From: DSYU01 sp963827605
GTDB lineage: Bacteria > Chloroflexota > Anaerolineae > Anaerolineales > Anaerolineaceae
Assembly: GCA_963827605.1 (NCBI GenBank)
Contig: CAWHBK010000001.1
Location: forward strand, 124,001 to 188,000
Direction: 5' to 3'
Length of the DNA: 64,000 bases
In this document: one piece after another, positions 18,372-27,445 of the stretch
Layout: every line of letters starts with the position of its first letter
How positions within the stretch are numbered: position 1 is the stretch's first letter
The notes under the pieces: generated by a model
The model's database searches: none
What the model was told of the DNA's origin: nothing
What the model saw: only the letters and a program-made list of their open reading frames with translations
Made by a program: the position numbers and the translations under genes

Positions 18372-19262
18372 ATGGTTCAATTAGCTGCCTTCCCGAAATG
18401 TTACCTGGATGACATCATCGTCCACAAGTCAATGACGCTATTCGATTGGATCGAGAAAGCCAGACAGCTTGGGGTAAATGGATTGGAGATGCACCCTCTT
18501 TTCTTCGAAGGGAAGGGAGACGCTTTTATCGATGATGTAAAAGAAATGTGCGCTGAATACCATTTCGCCACTCCGATGATGTGCTGTTCTCCCGATTTTA
18601 CACACCCTGATCAGAAGAAACGATATGAAGAGCTCGAAAAACAGAAAAGAGCGATCGATCTAATCGTTAAATTGGGGGGACAGTTTTGCAGGACATTATC
18701 CGGGCAAAATCGTCCCGGCCTGGAGCGGAAAACGGCAGTGCAATGGTGCGTAGAGATGATCCGTGAAGCAGTTGCTTACGCTGAAGATAAGGGGATCATC
18801 CTCAATATCGAAAACCATTACAAAGACGGGTATTGGGAATATCCCGAGTTTGCCCTCAGATCCGAAATTTTTCTAGAAATTATCCAACAAATCGACTCCC
18901 CCTTTTTCGGGATCAATTTCGATCCATCCAACGCCATTGTGGCCGGAGAAGATCCCATCGAATTGCTGCAGAAGATAAAAAGCCGGGTTGTCACCATGCA
19001 TGCCAGCGACCGTTACCTTGCAGGTGGCACAATTGAGGATTTACGGAAATTGGAAAGGGATCCAATTCATGGCTATGCAAGATCCATACAACACGGTGTT
19101 ATCGGTAAGGGTCTCAACAATTACGATACTATTTTTCGCATCCTCAAAGAGGCAGGATTTAACGGTTGGGTTTCAATTGAGGACGGTATGAACGGGATGG
19201 AAGAATTGCGCCAATCCGCCGAATTTCTCAGGGGTAAAATTTTCCAGTACTTTGACACCTAA
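18372..19262 (+). CDS. sugar phosphate isomerase/epimerase (TIM barrel)
   Basis: A 296-residue xylose-isomerase-like barrel. Motifs: GVNGLEMHPLFF near the start, ILNIENHYKDG (metal Glu), FGINFDPSNA (Asp), VVTMHASDRY (His) and GWVSIEDGMNG (Glu) near the end. The start has a strong GAGGAGA site. It follows the isomerase-like gene by 40 bases on the same strand and ends one base before the stop of the convergent SDR gene. It is probably part of the same sugar conversion route as the minus-strand operon. Ketose 3-epimerase and keto-inositol isomerase are both possible. Confidence 0.87.
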   Translation: MVQLAAFPKCYLDDIIVHKSMTLFDWIEKARQLGVNGLEMHPLFFEGKGDAFIDDVKEMCAEYHFATPMMCCSPDFTHPDQKKRYEELEKQKRAIDLIVKLGGQFCRTLSGQNRPGLERKTAVQWCVEMIREAVAYAEDKGIILNIENHYKDGYWEYPEFALRSEIFLEIIQQIDSPFFGINFDPSNAIVAGEDPIELLQKIKSRVVTMHASDRYLAGGTIEDLRKLERDPIHGYARSIQHGVIGKGLNNYDTIFRILKEAGFNGWVSIEDGMNGMEELRQSAEFLRGKIFQYFDT

Positions 19263-19263
19263 G

Positions 19264-20082
19264 TCAAAGGTTCATTTTCCTGATCTCCTCTTGTGTGACT
19301 AAAACCAGCGGTCGTAATGTAAATCCACCATCCAGGACAATATTGGCGCCTGTCGCAAAGGATGCCTTCTCAGATGCGAGATATGCATAGGCGGCTCCCA
19401 CATCACTCGGCAACCCAAGGCGGCCAAGCGGAATATTACCCATAAAATCTTCTCCCGTCTGGGGATCATTGGCTGCTTTCGGCAAAACGCCTTTTGCCCA
19501 GTTCGGCGAGTTAATCAGCCCCGGAGAAATGGTGTTCACCCGTATCCCATATGGAGCCAGTTCGATCGCCGCAGTCTCAGCCAGTACTTGCACACCCGTC
19601 TTGCTGACCCGATATGCGGCCTCTTTATATGCTGGGTTATATTGGATCGTCGAAGAGGTGAAAAGCATGACTCCTTTTCTCCTCTCGACCATGTGTTTGC
19701 TCACTTCGCGCATACACAGCATCGCACCGGTCAGGTTGACTGCAATAATGCGGTTCCAACATTCCAGGGTGATCTTCGTGACCGGTTCCCATTCGATGAT
19801 CCCAGCGTTGCTCACAAATATGTCGATGCAGCTCAACTCATGGATCGCATTCTTAACTAATTCAACAACTTCTTCCTCGTGCGCAACATCGACCTCCAAA
19901 CCGACCGCTTTTCTACCCAGGCTCCTTACCAGTTCCTGCGTTGACTCTGCCCCTCGGTTTATTTTAATATCGCAATAAACGATATTCACCCCTTCTCGGG
20001 CCAGAGAAAGACAGATATCTCTACCGATTCCTCTTTCTCCACCTGTTACGAGTGCATTTTTGCCATTTAATTCAAGATCCAT
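19264..20082 (-). CDS. short-chain dehydrogenase/reductase (SDR)
   Basis: A 272-residue classical SDR. The NAD(P) loop is TGGERGIG (residues 13-20), the structural NAG is at about 92-94, and the catalytic set is S143/S144, Y157 and K161 (YRVSK). The acidic residue after the second strand (YCDIK) points to NAD(H). The last strands end in GANIVLDGGFTLRP. Of several in-frame starts (20142, 20088, 20082) I choose ATG 20082, where GGAGGA lies eight bases upstream. Sugar or polyol dehydrogenases are common in this group. It is transcribed towards the epimerase gene at 18372 and away from the hybrid regulator at 20189. Confidence 0.88.
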   Translation of the reverse strand: MDLELNGKNALVTGGERGIGRDICLSLAREGVNIVYCDIKINRGAESTQELVRSLGRKAVGLEVDVAHEEEVVELVKNAIHELSCIDIFVSNAGIIEWEPVTKITLECWNRIIAVNLTGAMLCMREVSKHMVERRKGVMLFTSSTIQYNPAYKEAAYRVSKTGVQVLAETAAIELAPYGIRVNTISPGLINSPNWAKGVLPKAANDPQTGEDFMGNIPLGRLGLPSDVGAAYAYLASEKASFATGANIVLDGGFTLRPLVLVTQEEIRKMNL

Positions 20083-20112
20083 GTTCATTTTCCTCCGGAA
20101 ATCATTAATTAT

Positions 20113-20142
20113 AGTATAGTGAATATCAGGGTCCAAACTCAA
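20113..20142 (-). promoter_or_regulatory. possible promoter of the SDR gene
   Basis: On the minus strand TTGAGT (20142-20137) and TATACT (20118-20113) are 18 bp apart, 30 bases before the SDR start. No AAACGTTT palindrome is present, so this gene may escape the LacI control seen elsewhere. Confidence 0.4.
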
Positions 20143-20188
20143 GTTTGCTTGCTTTTTTAAACAGTCATTTCAACGAACGAGATCCCGA

Positions 20189-23100
20189 ATGGGTACTTTT
20201 CCATCCCTCAATCCACCAACCATTGGCATGCTCACCGCCGCGCTCAGTGGGCCGACGGAAAATGCTCTTTGGCAAGGGGTTGCTGACCAGGCCTCGGCTC
20301 GTAAAATTAATCTAATTTGTTTCTCGGGTGGCATTCCGCACTGGCACCAGCAGTTTGAAGACCAGAAGAATATTCTCTTTGAAATCGCCGGGAAGCAAAA
20401 TGTAAATGGATTATTGATTTGGGCCAATATCCTCAGCCATACCCTCGACCGCAGCAGCCTGGAAGCTTTCTGTTTGCGGTATGCTCCGCTGCCAATGATC
20501 AGTATTGGGATGGTTTTGCCTTCCATCCCCAGCATCCGCATTGACATGCAGGCAGGGATGCGCCAACTGCTGTCCCACCTGATCGAAGCACATGGAAGAC
20601 GCCGGATTGCCTTCATCCGCGGACTGGAAGTCAGCCAGGACGCAGAAGACCGTTATCAGGCCTACCTCGAAACGCTCGCGCAATATGGCCTCACCCTCGA
20701 TCCAGATTTGATTGTACCCGGCGATTTCCGTCGGGATTCAGGGACAGCGGCAATTGAACAACTGATCGATTTTAAGAGAAAAAAATTCGACACACTGGTT
20801 TCGGCAAACGACAATATGGCCATTGGAGCCATGCAGGCTCTCCAGTCACGCGGCGTGCGCATACCTGATGACGTGATCGTCGCCGGGTTCGATGACATTG
20901 AAGAAACCAGAGCGGTGGTTCCCTCTCTTACCACCGTTCGCGCGCCCTGGCAAAAGCTGGGAAGTAACAGTGTGGATTTGATCCTGTCAAAACTGGCCGG
21001 TGAAATGTTGCCAGAACAGATACTTTTGCAGGCCGAGCTTGCTTGCCGGCAGTCCTGTGGGTGCCAGCCGTTGGCGACCGAACAGCATCGGGCAAGGACG
21101 TCGCCCCCCAAACTGGACCCGGATTGGTCAAAAGAGTGGATCAGCGATTTCTTCAACGATGTAAAGGCAGGCGAGGATAACCCTGGCCTTTTTATAAAAC
21201 AACTGGCAGACACCCTGGCACTTATTCCATCGGGCACCGACATAATCGATTGGCAAGAAGCGTTGGATGCCATTTCTGCGAAGATGAAATCCGTTCCCCT
21301 CTCAGAGCATGAGTTCACCAGGGCATATGAGCTCTTAGAAAATGGATATGCGGTCATCGGCGAAACAGCGCATCGACGACAGCTTAACCAGCGCCTGGAA
21401 GCAAAAAACCAGACCGAGCGATTGAACAGAATCGTCCAGACGATGTCCACTATTTACGATATTGATTCTTTAATGAAACTTCTGGCGCTTGAGCTGCCGG
21501 GACTGGGCATCCACACGTGCTTTTTATCTCTTTATGATGAAAAAGGGAACTGCCCGGCCTGGTCGCGTTTGATCCTCGCCTGTTCCGGGAAAGAACGCCA
21601 TCCGTTGAATCCCGGAGGTATTCGCTTCCCTACCAACCAGCTTGTCCCTCCAGGGTTCCTTCCAAGAGATCGCAACTTTTTATATGATGTGGAAGCCCTA
21701 TATTTTCAAAAAGAACAGATCGGTTTTGTCTTGTTTGAAATTGGGTCACACGATGGCGAGGTATATACTACACTCCGCGGGCACCTCAGCAGCGCGCTGA
21801 AAAGCGCCGAACTTGTCCAGGCTGCATACGATGCGGAAGCGAAAGCAGTAAAAGCAGATCAACTTAAAACCCATCTTCTTGCCAATGTCAGCCATGAATT
21901 ACGAACGCCAATCAATATTATATTAGGCTTGAGCCAGATCGCTCTTTCCACGCCAAACCCATATGGGATTGAGCTCCCGGAACGGCTGACGAAAGATTTG
22001 GTATACATAGCCGAGAGCGGTGAGTATCTGGTTCACCTCATTAACGATTTACTGGATATGTCTCGCGCCGAGATCGGCGAACTGGATCTATCCTTCGAGC
22101 CTGTTACGCCACGGGCTCTGTTGGTCAAGACATTTGAATCATTCAAAGATCTTTCCATCAGTAAACTGAGGAAAGTGGATCTGTTACTTGAAATTCCCGA
22201 GCACCTACCTATTCTGCAAGCAGACCCTGTCCGTCTACGCCAAATATTGAATAACCTGATGAGCAATGCGCTGAAGTTTACCAAACAAGGCAGGATAACC
22301 CTTGGAGCAGAGATCCAGCTGCCTCATCTCCATATTTGGGTCAGCGATACCGGCATCGGGATTTCACCAGAATTGCAAGAACGGATTTTTGATCCCTTTG
22401 TAAAAGTTGAACCAGCCGGCGAGCGCATGGGCGGCATCGGTCTGGGCCTCGCGATTACGCGCAGATTAGTAGCATTGCATGGCGGTTCAATCACCCTCGA
22501 TAGTCAGCCTGGGCAGGGGAGCACATTTCACCTTTATATGCCACTTCCCGGGATCAGCCGGACCACCTCGAAAGAAGTAAGCCAACAAAGCGCACAGCCG
22601 GTCTTAATGTGGATCTCCAGTATAAAAACCCCACCTGCGGTTGTTCAGAACCTTTGCCAGAAAAATGGCCTCGCGGTCTTCTGGCTGAGCCATCTCTCCG
22701 ATCTCGAACAGGTCATCCAGCAGGGTGGGGCGGCTGCGCTGGCCTGGGATCTGGGTCATCCCCGGCCAGGCGATTGGTCCATCATCCAGAAGTTGCGCAG
22801 CTACCCGCAATACTGTCAGCTGCCTTTGCTGTTATACCAGGAGCAAATCGACACACCTTCCGCTGGGAGCAGGGTGACCAACGTTTTGTTGAAACCGGCT
22901 GGGAAACAAACTCTCCAGCATGTTTTAGACATGCTCCCCCAATCACTCCAGCAAGGAGAAATCTGGGTCATCGATGATGACTCTCAGACCCGAAATTATT
23001 ACCAGGATTTGATCAGCGAGTCTCTCTCAGAATTCCTCGTGCGGGGGGTTAATGGTGGACAAGAAGCGTTCGATTTGCTTTCGGAAGCAACACCCGATCT

Positions 23101-23695
23101 GGTCCTATTGGACCTGATGATGCCCGAAGTCGATGGATTCCAGGTTCTCGAGCATCTACGCAGAAACACAAAGACCGCCACGATCCCTGTAATTGTCCTT
23201 ACCGGTAAAATGCTGTCGTATGATGATGTGAAACGTCTCGATTATCCCAGGATTGCCTTACAAACCAAAGGAATCCTGTCCGACAAGGAAACCGTCGCAG
23301 AAATGCAGCGTATTCTTGGATCGTCTAACGCACTCCCACAACCAACCAGCATCCTGATTAAGCAAACCCTGGCTTACATCCAGCAAAATTACACGCGAGC
23401 GTTTTCCTTAAAGGAATTGTCTGAAACCATTGGGGTCAGTCGAAGCTATCTGAGCCGCATTTTCAAACAGGAAACTGAGATACCCTTGTGGGATTATTTG
23501 AACCGCTTCCGCATACAAAAAGCCAGGGATCTCCTGCTTCTCAGCGGTGAAAGTATCACTGAAATTGCGGCGAATGTTGGTTTTGAAGATGTAGGTTATT
23601 TCAGCCGCGTCTTTCGAGAAGTAACGGGTTGTTCACCGCGTGCTTATAAAAAGCAAGCTCAGGTCCCCCAACCCCCTGACCCCACAAGACAATAA
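20189..23695 (+). CDS. soluble hybrid regulator: LacI-like sensor, histidine kinase, receivers, AraC
   Basis: A 1168-residue single-chain signalling protein. Order: residues 10-290, a LacI-type sugar-binding sensor without its DNA-binding head (VAGFDDIEETRAVVPSLTTV is the family signature); 300-420, helical linker; 420-550, GAF-like region; 555-630, HisKA dimerisation domain with phospho-His H569 (NVSHELRTP); 675-790, ATPase domain (N-box NNLMSNALKF, DTGIGIS, GGIGLGLAI); 804-915, a degenerate receiver; 924-1035, a complete receiver with D929-D931, phospho-acceptor D975 (LVLLDLMMPE) and K1027; 1055-1155, AraC helix-turn-helix pair. No membrane segment or signal peptide is visible, so it should sense a cytoplasmic sugar. 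It precedes a pseudo-receiver gene, a glycosidase and importer B, its likely targets. Bacteroides hybrid regulators are similar but membrane-bound with periplasmic sensors. Confidence 0.92.
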   Translation: MGTFPSLNPPTIGMLTAALSGPTENALWQGVADQASARKINLICFSGGIPHWHQQFEDQKNILFEIAGKQNVNGLLIWANILSHTLDRSSLEAFCLRYAPLPMISIGMVLPSIPSIRIDMQAGMRQLLSHLIEAHGRRRIAFIRGLEVSQDAEDRYQAYLETLAQYGLTLDPDLIVPGDFRRDSGTAAIEQLIDFKRKKFDTLVSANDNMAIGAMQALQSRGVRIPDDVIVAGFDDIEETRAVVPSLTTVRAPWQKLGSNSVDLILSKLAGEMLPEQILLQAELACRQSCGCQPLATEQHRARTSPPKLDPDWSKEWISDFFNDVKAGEDNPGLFIKQLADTLALIPSGTDIIDWQEALDAISAKMKSVPLSEHEFTRAYELLENGYAVIGETAHRRQLNQRLEAKNQTERLNRIVQTMSTIYDIDSLMKLLALELPGLGIHTCFLSLYDEKGNCPAWSRLILACSGKERHPLNPGGIRFPTNQLVPPGFLPRDRNFLYDVEALYFQKEQIGFVLFEIGSHDGEVYTTLRGHLSSALKSAELVQAAYDAEAKAVKADQLKTHLLANVSHELRTPINIILGLSQIALSTPNPYGIELPERLTKDLVYIAESGEYLVHLINDLLDMSRAEIGELDLSFEPVTPRALLVKTFESFKDLSISKLRKVDLLLEIPEHLPILQADPVRLRQILNNLMSNALKFTKQGRITLGAEIQLPHLHIWVSDTGIGISPELQERIFDPFVKVEPAGERMGGIGLGLAITRRLVALHGGSITLDSQPGQGSTFHLYMPLPGISRTTSKEVSQQSAQPVLMWISSIKTPPAVVQNLCQKNGLAVFWLSHLSDLEQVIQQGGAAALAWDLGHPRPGDWSIIQKLRSYPQYCQLPLLLYQEQIDTPSAGSRVTNVLLKPAGKQTLQHVLDMLPQSLQQGEIWVIDDDSQTRNYYQDLISESLSEFLVRGVNGGQEAFDLLSEATPDLVLLDLMMPEVDGFQVLEHLRRNTKTATIPVIVLTGKMLSYDDVKRLDYPRIALQTKGILSDKETVAEMQRILGSSNALPQPTSILIKQTLAYIQQNYTRAFSLKELSETIGVSRSYLSRIFKQETEIPLWDYLNRFRIQKARDLLLLSGESITEIAANVGFEDVGYFSRVFREVTGCSPRAYKKQAQVPQPPDPTRQ

Positions 23696-23795
23696 AATCC
23701 CGATTCCGCATAATTCTCTCCTGGATTTCCAGAATCGCTCATGCTATTCTGGAAATGCACCCGTCTTTCCCTTCCCCTTAATGATAAAGGAATAT

Positions 23796-24185
23796 ATGGA
23801 AACGCTTCAGCCGGCTATCATATTAATCGAAAAGGATGAAGTGACCCTGGAAATATATCAGCGTGAGCTCTGTAATTCCTTTAGAGTTTTTACTTTTACA
23901 GAGCTAAATGGCGTCATTGAAACACTCGCCCAACAAGACATTCAGGCAATCGCAATCGAGCCGGAAATCTGTGCGGGGCGTGGGTGGGAATTCATCGATG
24001 CCATCCAGAAGATGCTCTCAGGGCGGGATATTCCCATCATTGTTTGCAGTACACGGGATGCCCCCGGGAAAATTGGCGGGCGCAGAATCGCCCGTTATCT
24101 CACCAAACCCGTTCTGCCAAGAACATTGCGAGAGAACATTATCAAGATTTTGGAATCAAAGAATAGATCAGGGATATCAAGATGA
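23796..24185 (+). CDS. stand-alone receiver-like protein, phospho-Asp replaced by Glu
   Basis: A 129-residue protein with the CheY-like alternation of strands and helices. Acidic-pocket candidates E12 and D14 (LIEKDE), Ser in IIVCST and the conserved Lys (YLTKPV, K104) are present, but the usual phospho-acceptor strand reads AIAIEPE with Glu at residue 55. Phosphorylation is therefore unlikely; it may act as a constitutive or adaptor form. ATG 23796 is chosen because AAAGGA precedes it; the frame is open back to 23640 within the regulator gene. The stop overlaps the next start (ATGA), so it is coupled to the glycosidase gene. A role as partner of the hybrid kinase encoded just upstream is inferred. 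Confidence 0.75.
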   Translation: METLQPAIILIEKDEVTLEIYQRELCNSFRVFTFTELNGVIETLAQQDIQAIAIEPEICAGRGWEFIDAIQKMLSGRDIPIIVCSTRDAPGKIGGRRIARYLTKPVLPRTLRENIIKILESKNRSGISR

Positions 24186-25801
24186 GCGATTCCCCTTATA
24201 TGTCCAAGCCTGGCCAGACCAGGGAACGTTACGATACGCATATTGACAATCCCTGGGTTCAGATGAACCGGTTCTTCTCGATGCAGCCGGTGCAAACCCC
24301 CTTACCCACCTATCCCCAGGTGCGCGAAATCCTTCCAGATCCATTCTGGTCCGGCCATTCTTCTGCCATCAATTGCTATTGGCGCGCCTGGGAACTGGCA
24401 TTCAGCAATCTAAAAAGCCCCACAGCCGAGAATGATTTTGTATCGAATTATTGCGATACAGCCTTCAACGGGAACCTGTTCATGTGGGATTCATCCTTTG
24501 TCACCTGTTTTGGAGGATATGGGCGAAGGGCGTTCGACTTTCAAAAAACACTGGACAATTTCTACCGGAAACAGCACCGGGATGGTTTTATCTGCCGTGA
24601 AATCTCTGAAAAAGATGGAACGGATACTTTCCACCGCTTTGACCCTTCCAGTACCGGCCCGAACATCCTGGCCTGGGCAGAATGGAACGATTACCTGAAA
24701 ACTGGCGATACAGATCGGTTGGAATGGGTCTTTCCACCCCTGGTAGCCTACCACCAATGGCTGCGTACCTATCGCACCTGGAAAGACGGCTCTTACTGGT
24801 CTACCGGCTGGGGTTGTGGGATGGACAATCTGCCCCGCCTGAGAGGTCAAGAACATGCCGAATGGACGCACGGCCATATGACCTGGGTAGACGCGACTTT
24901 ACAGGCCATTTTGTCAGCAAAGATATTATCGGAGATCGCTGAAATACTCGGGAAAGGTGAAGTTCTTGCTGACCTGCGTGCGGAGATCGATAAATTAACC
25001 ACGTACGTCAATTACAACCTTTGGAATGAGGATATCGACTTCTATTGCGACCGCTTCGACGACGGCAATCTTTCCAGGGTAAAACACATCGGAGCCTTTT
25101 GGGCACTGCTGGCAGCCTGTGTACCAGATGACCGTCTTTCTGTCTTGATAGATCACCTCGAAAACCCGGCAGAATTCAACCGCCTGCATCGCATCCCGGC
25201 GCTTTCAGCCGACGATCCCCACTTTGGCGGTGACGGAAATTATTGGTGCGGCGGCGTTTGGGCGCCCACCAACTACATGACACTCAAGGGATTAGTGACT
25301 GCCGGACGCAAAGACCTGGCGCACCAGATTGCCCTCAACCACAACCAGAATGTCGTTCGCGTTTTCGAGCTGGAAAACACCCCCTGGAAAGGAGCCGAAC
25401 AATTCCGCCAGTACTTCCACCTGTCCGATCTCATAGTAGAGGACCAGCATACACTTTGGGAAAATTATGCTCCCGATGAAATTGCTCCTGGCGGGCATTC
25501 CAAGCCAGGCTACGTGGGTTGGACGGGAATTCCCCCGATCGCTGTCCTGTTCGAAGATATCTTTGGGATTGTCCCCAATGCACCGGTCAACTGCCTGACC
25601 TGGGAAGTCCGCCTGTTGGAAGAACATGGAATCAACCGCTATCCTTTCGGAAGGACCGGCATGATTGATTTGTTTTGCAGTGAAAGAACATCCTCGCTTG
25701 AACGTCCGGCGATTACCATCCAATCGAACGTTCCCTTCAGGCTAGAGATGATCTGGGATGGCGGAGGAGAGACCATCCTCGTCGATCCCGAATCGAAATG
25801 A
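24182..25801 (+). CDS. trehalase/mannosylglycerate hydrolase-like (alpha/alpha)6 glycosidase
   Basis: A 539-residue cytoplasmic glycosidase of the GH37/GH63/MGH-like superfamily. Diagnostic parts are NLFMWDSSF (100-108), the acid region GCGMDNLPR with D215 as the likely proton donor, CGGVWAPTNYM, and HTLWENYAPD with E427 as the likely base, followed by GYVGWTG. The C-terminal 80 residues form a short beta domain. Substrate could be trehalose-like, mannosylglycerate, or alpha-glucosyl/mannosyl oligosaccharides. It is translationally coupled to the pseudo-receiver gene and lies 140 bases before the binding protein of importer B. Confidence 0.8.
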   Translation: MSDSPYMSKPGQTRERYDTHIDNPWVQMNRFFSMQPVQTPLPTYPQVREILPDPFWSGHSSAINCYWRAWELAFSNLKSPTAENDFVSNYCDTAFNGNLFMWDSSFVTCFGGYGRRAFDFQKTLDNFYRKQHRDGFICREISEKDGTDTFHRFDPSSTGPNILAWAEWNDYLKTGDTDRLEWVFPPLVAYHQWLRTYRTWKDGSYWSTGWGCGMDNLPRLRGQEHAEWTHGHMTWVDATLQAILSAKILSEIAEILGKGEVLADLRAEIDKLTTYVNYNLWNEDIDFYCDRFDDGNLSRVKHIGAFWALLAACVPDDRLSVLIDHLENPAEFNRLHRIPALSADDPHFGGDGNYWCGGVWAPTNYMTLKGLVTAGRKDLAHQIALNHNQNVVRVFELENTPWKGAEQFRQYFHLSDLIVEDQHTLWENYAPDEIAPGGHSKPGYVGWTGIPPIAVLFEDIFGIVPNAPVNCLTWEVRLLEEHGINRYPFGRTGMIDLFCSERTSSLERPAITIQSNVPFRLEMIWDGGGETILVDPESK

Positions 25802-25941
25802 TTTTCTCCCTCGTCCCTCATTATTATAGAGGGCCTGGTCGTCTGATTACGCAAACAAGGAGGTAGCCGATTCAAAATCCATCCGGCCATTGGTTTTCTC
25901 CAGTGAACAAACAAAAGTTAGATAAAAGAATTGAGGAAAAG

Positions 25942-27336
25942 ATGAAAAGAAAAACAATCACCACGATAATTGCCCTGTTTGTGGTTGCCTCTATGGTCCT
26001 CACCGCTTGCGCGAGCCCCCAGACAACTCCTATCCCAAATACTCCTCCGCCAGCAAATGCAGAGCCAACCAACCCACCACCACCAACCAACCCACCACCA
26101 CCGACCAACCCGCCGCCACCGACTAACCCGCCGCCAACAGAAACCACAGAGGCGCCTGTTACCCTGACCATCTGGCATAACTGGGGAAAGGACGACGCAA
26201 AGGGTGCGCCGCTCCAGACGGTTTTTAAAGATTTCATGGCAGCGAATCCAAACATCATCATCAAAGATGAGGTGTACGTTGACGCCGATATCCCGCTGAA
26301 AGTAGAAACGGCCTCGGCAGCGAAGCAGGAGCCTGATCTGGTTTTTGTGCAGCGGGTTGGCTCTCCATTGACCTGGACGGAGAGCGGGATCGCCCTCCCC
26401 GTGAACGACCTGATTAAAGACTGGGGTTTGGATGGCAAATTCACCGATGTCGCCCTGGAAAACTTTACCCTGACAGACGGGAAAATTCAAGCCTTCCCTC
26501 TGGAAGGGTACACCTGGCCAATCTGGTACAACACGAAGGTCCTAAAGGCCGCCGGTATTGATCAGATCCCCACCACCACCGACGAGTTAATTGCCGCCGC
26601 TGATAAAGTACGTTCCTCCGGAAATGAAGGCGTAATCGCCAGCGGCTCCGATGGGATGGGCCAGTACCTGTTCACGCTCATCGTCCAAAGCGCGATGACT
26701 GACGAAGATGCCGCCAAAGCCTTCGCCGATGGCGATTGGACGGTCCCCAGCGCCGTCGCCGGGGTAAAGCTTTTCACCCAACTACGAGACGCGAAGGTAT
26801 TTGTGGATGGCATCGAAGGCATTGACTTTGCTTCCGGAAACGAGCGCTACTTCAAGGGGAACGTTATGATGAGCCACTTTGGGGCATGGAGCTTCGGTGA
26901 AGCCCCCAAAGAGCTCTTACCTGAGATTACCCTGGGAGGTTTCCCGCTGCCAGCCGGATCTCCGCATAAAGCTCCCGTCATCTATTCATCATTCACCGCT
27001 AAGGGCATCTGGATCACTCCGAACGGCGCAGCGAAGATGGACGCAGTGAAGAAATTCGTCCAGTTTATGTACCAGCCTCAGATGATCGCGCGGTTTGTGG
27101 AACAGGCCGGCATGACCCCGCCGTTGAAGGATGTGCCCGTCGATCAGGGAAATCTAAATCCACTGTTCGCACAATCCCTCACGATGAACGTAGAGGTGGC
27201 GAAGACGCCAGACTTCTTCCTGCCGGCCAAAGTTCAGCCAAACTTTGCGACCATTTCCCAGGAAGCCTTTACCCCTGGCACCTCCGCTGAAAAGATCCTC
27301 GCTGACCTGGCTGCCCTTTACGAGGCAAACAAATAA
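25942..27336 (+). CDS. sugar ABC importer B, substrate-binding lipoprotein
   Basis: A 464-residue solute-binding protein. MKRKTITT, a hydrophobic stretch and a lipobox (VLTAC) show export and lipidation. A proline-rich linker of PPPPTN repeats follows, then the binding domain starting VTLTIWHNWG. The start at 25942 has TGAGGA upstream; an earlier ATG (25903) would add a charged tail before the signal peptide and is rejected. The linker probably holds the binding domain away from the membrane. The ligand is unknown; GH5 and the trehalase-like enzyme in the same operon point to a gluco- or manno-oligosaccharide. A strong hairpin follows the stop before the permease genes. Confidence 0.92.
   Translation: MKRKTITTIIALFVVASMVLTACASPQTTPIPNTPPPANAEPTNPPPPTNPPPPTNPPPPTNPPPTETTEAPVTLTIWHNWGKDDAKGAPLQTVFKDFMAANPNIIIKDEVYVDADIPLKVETASAAKQEPDLVFVQRVGSPLTWTESGIALPVNDLIKDWGLDGKFTDVALENFTLTDGKIQAFPLEGYTWPIWYNTKVLKAAGIDQIPTTTDELIAAADKVRSSGNEGVIASGSDGMGQYLFTLIVQSAMTDEDAAKAFADGDWTVPSAVAGVKLFTQLRDAKVFVDGIEGIDFASGNERYFKGNVMMSHFGAWSFGEAPKELLPEITLGGFPLPAGSPHKAPVIYSSFTAKGIWITPNGAAKMDAVKKFVQFMYQPQMIARFVEQAGMTPPLKDVPVDQGNLNPLFAQSLTMNVEVAKTPDFFLPAKVQPNFATISQEAFTPGTSAEKILADLAALYEANK
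26065..26136 (+). repeat. 18-bp coding repeat (PPPPTN) in lipoprotein linker
   Basis: About four tandem 18-base units encode PPPPTN, with third-position variation from CCA to CCG along the array. The first and last units are partial. It lies between lipobox and binding domain and is an extended proline-rich spacer. Its length may vary by slippage between strains. Confidence 0.8.
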
Positions 27337-27354
27337 CACCTTCTGGCGATCCAA

Positions 27355-27387
27355 AGCCTGGACACGTGATGATCACGTGTCCAGGCT
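27355..27387 (+). terminator. hairpin with T-run between binding-protein and permease genes (importer B)
   Basis: A 16-bp perfect inverted repeat (arms 27355-27370 and 27372-27387) is followed by AGGATTTTTA. It would act as a partial intrinsic terminator on the plus strand, giving more binding protein than permease. It starts 18 bases after the binding-protein stop. Confidence 0.7.
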
Positions 27388-27445
27388 AGGATTTTTATTG
27401 CTGAACACGGATTAACTTCTCTCTTATCACGAAAATAGGAATTTT

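Noticed and set aside
20662..21450. 262-codon minus-strand frame inside the hybrid regulator
   Set aside because: Antisense to a well-conserved sensor and linker; composition (Ser, Cys, Arg rich) is typical of shadow frames.
25802..25860. Small hairpin after the trehalase-like gene as terminator
   Set aside because: Only five paired bases (CCCTC/GAGGG) and no T-run; too weak to call.
26065..26136. CRISPR-like short repeat array
   Set aside because: The units are directly adjacent without spacers and lie in frame within a lipoprotein gene; they encode PPPPTN.
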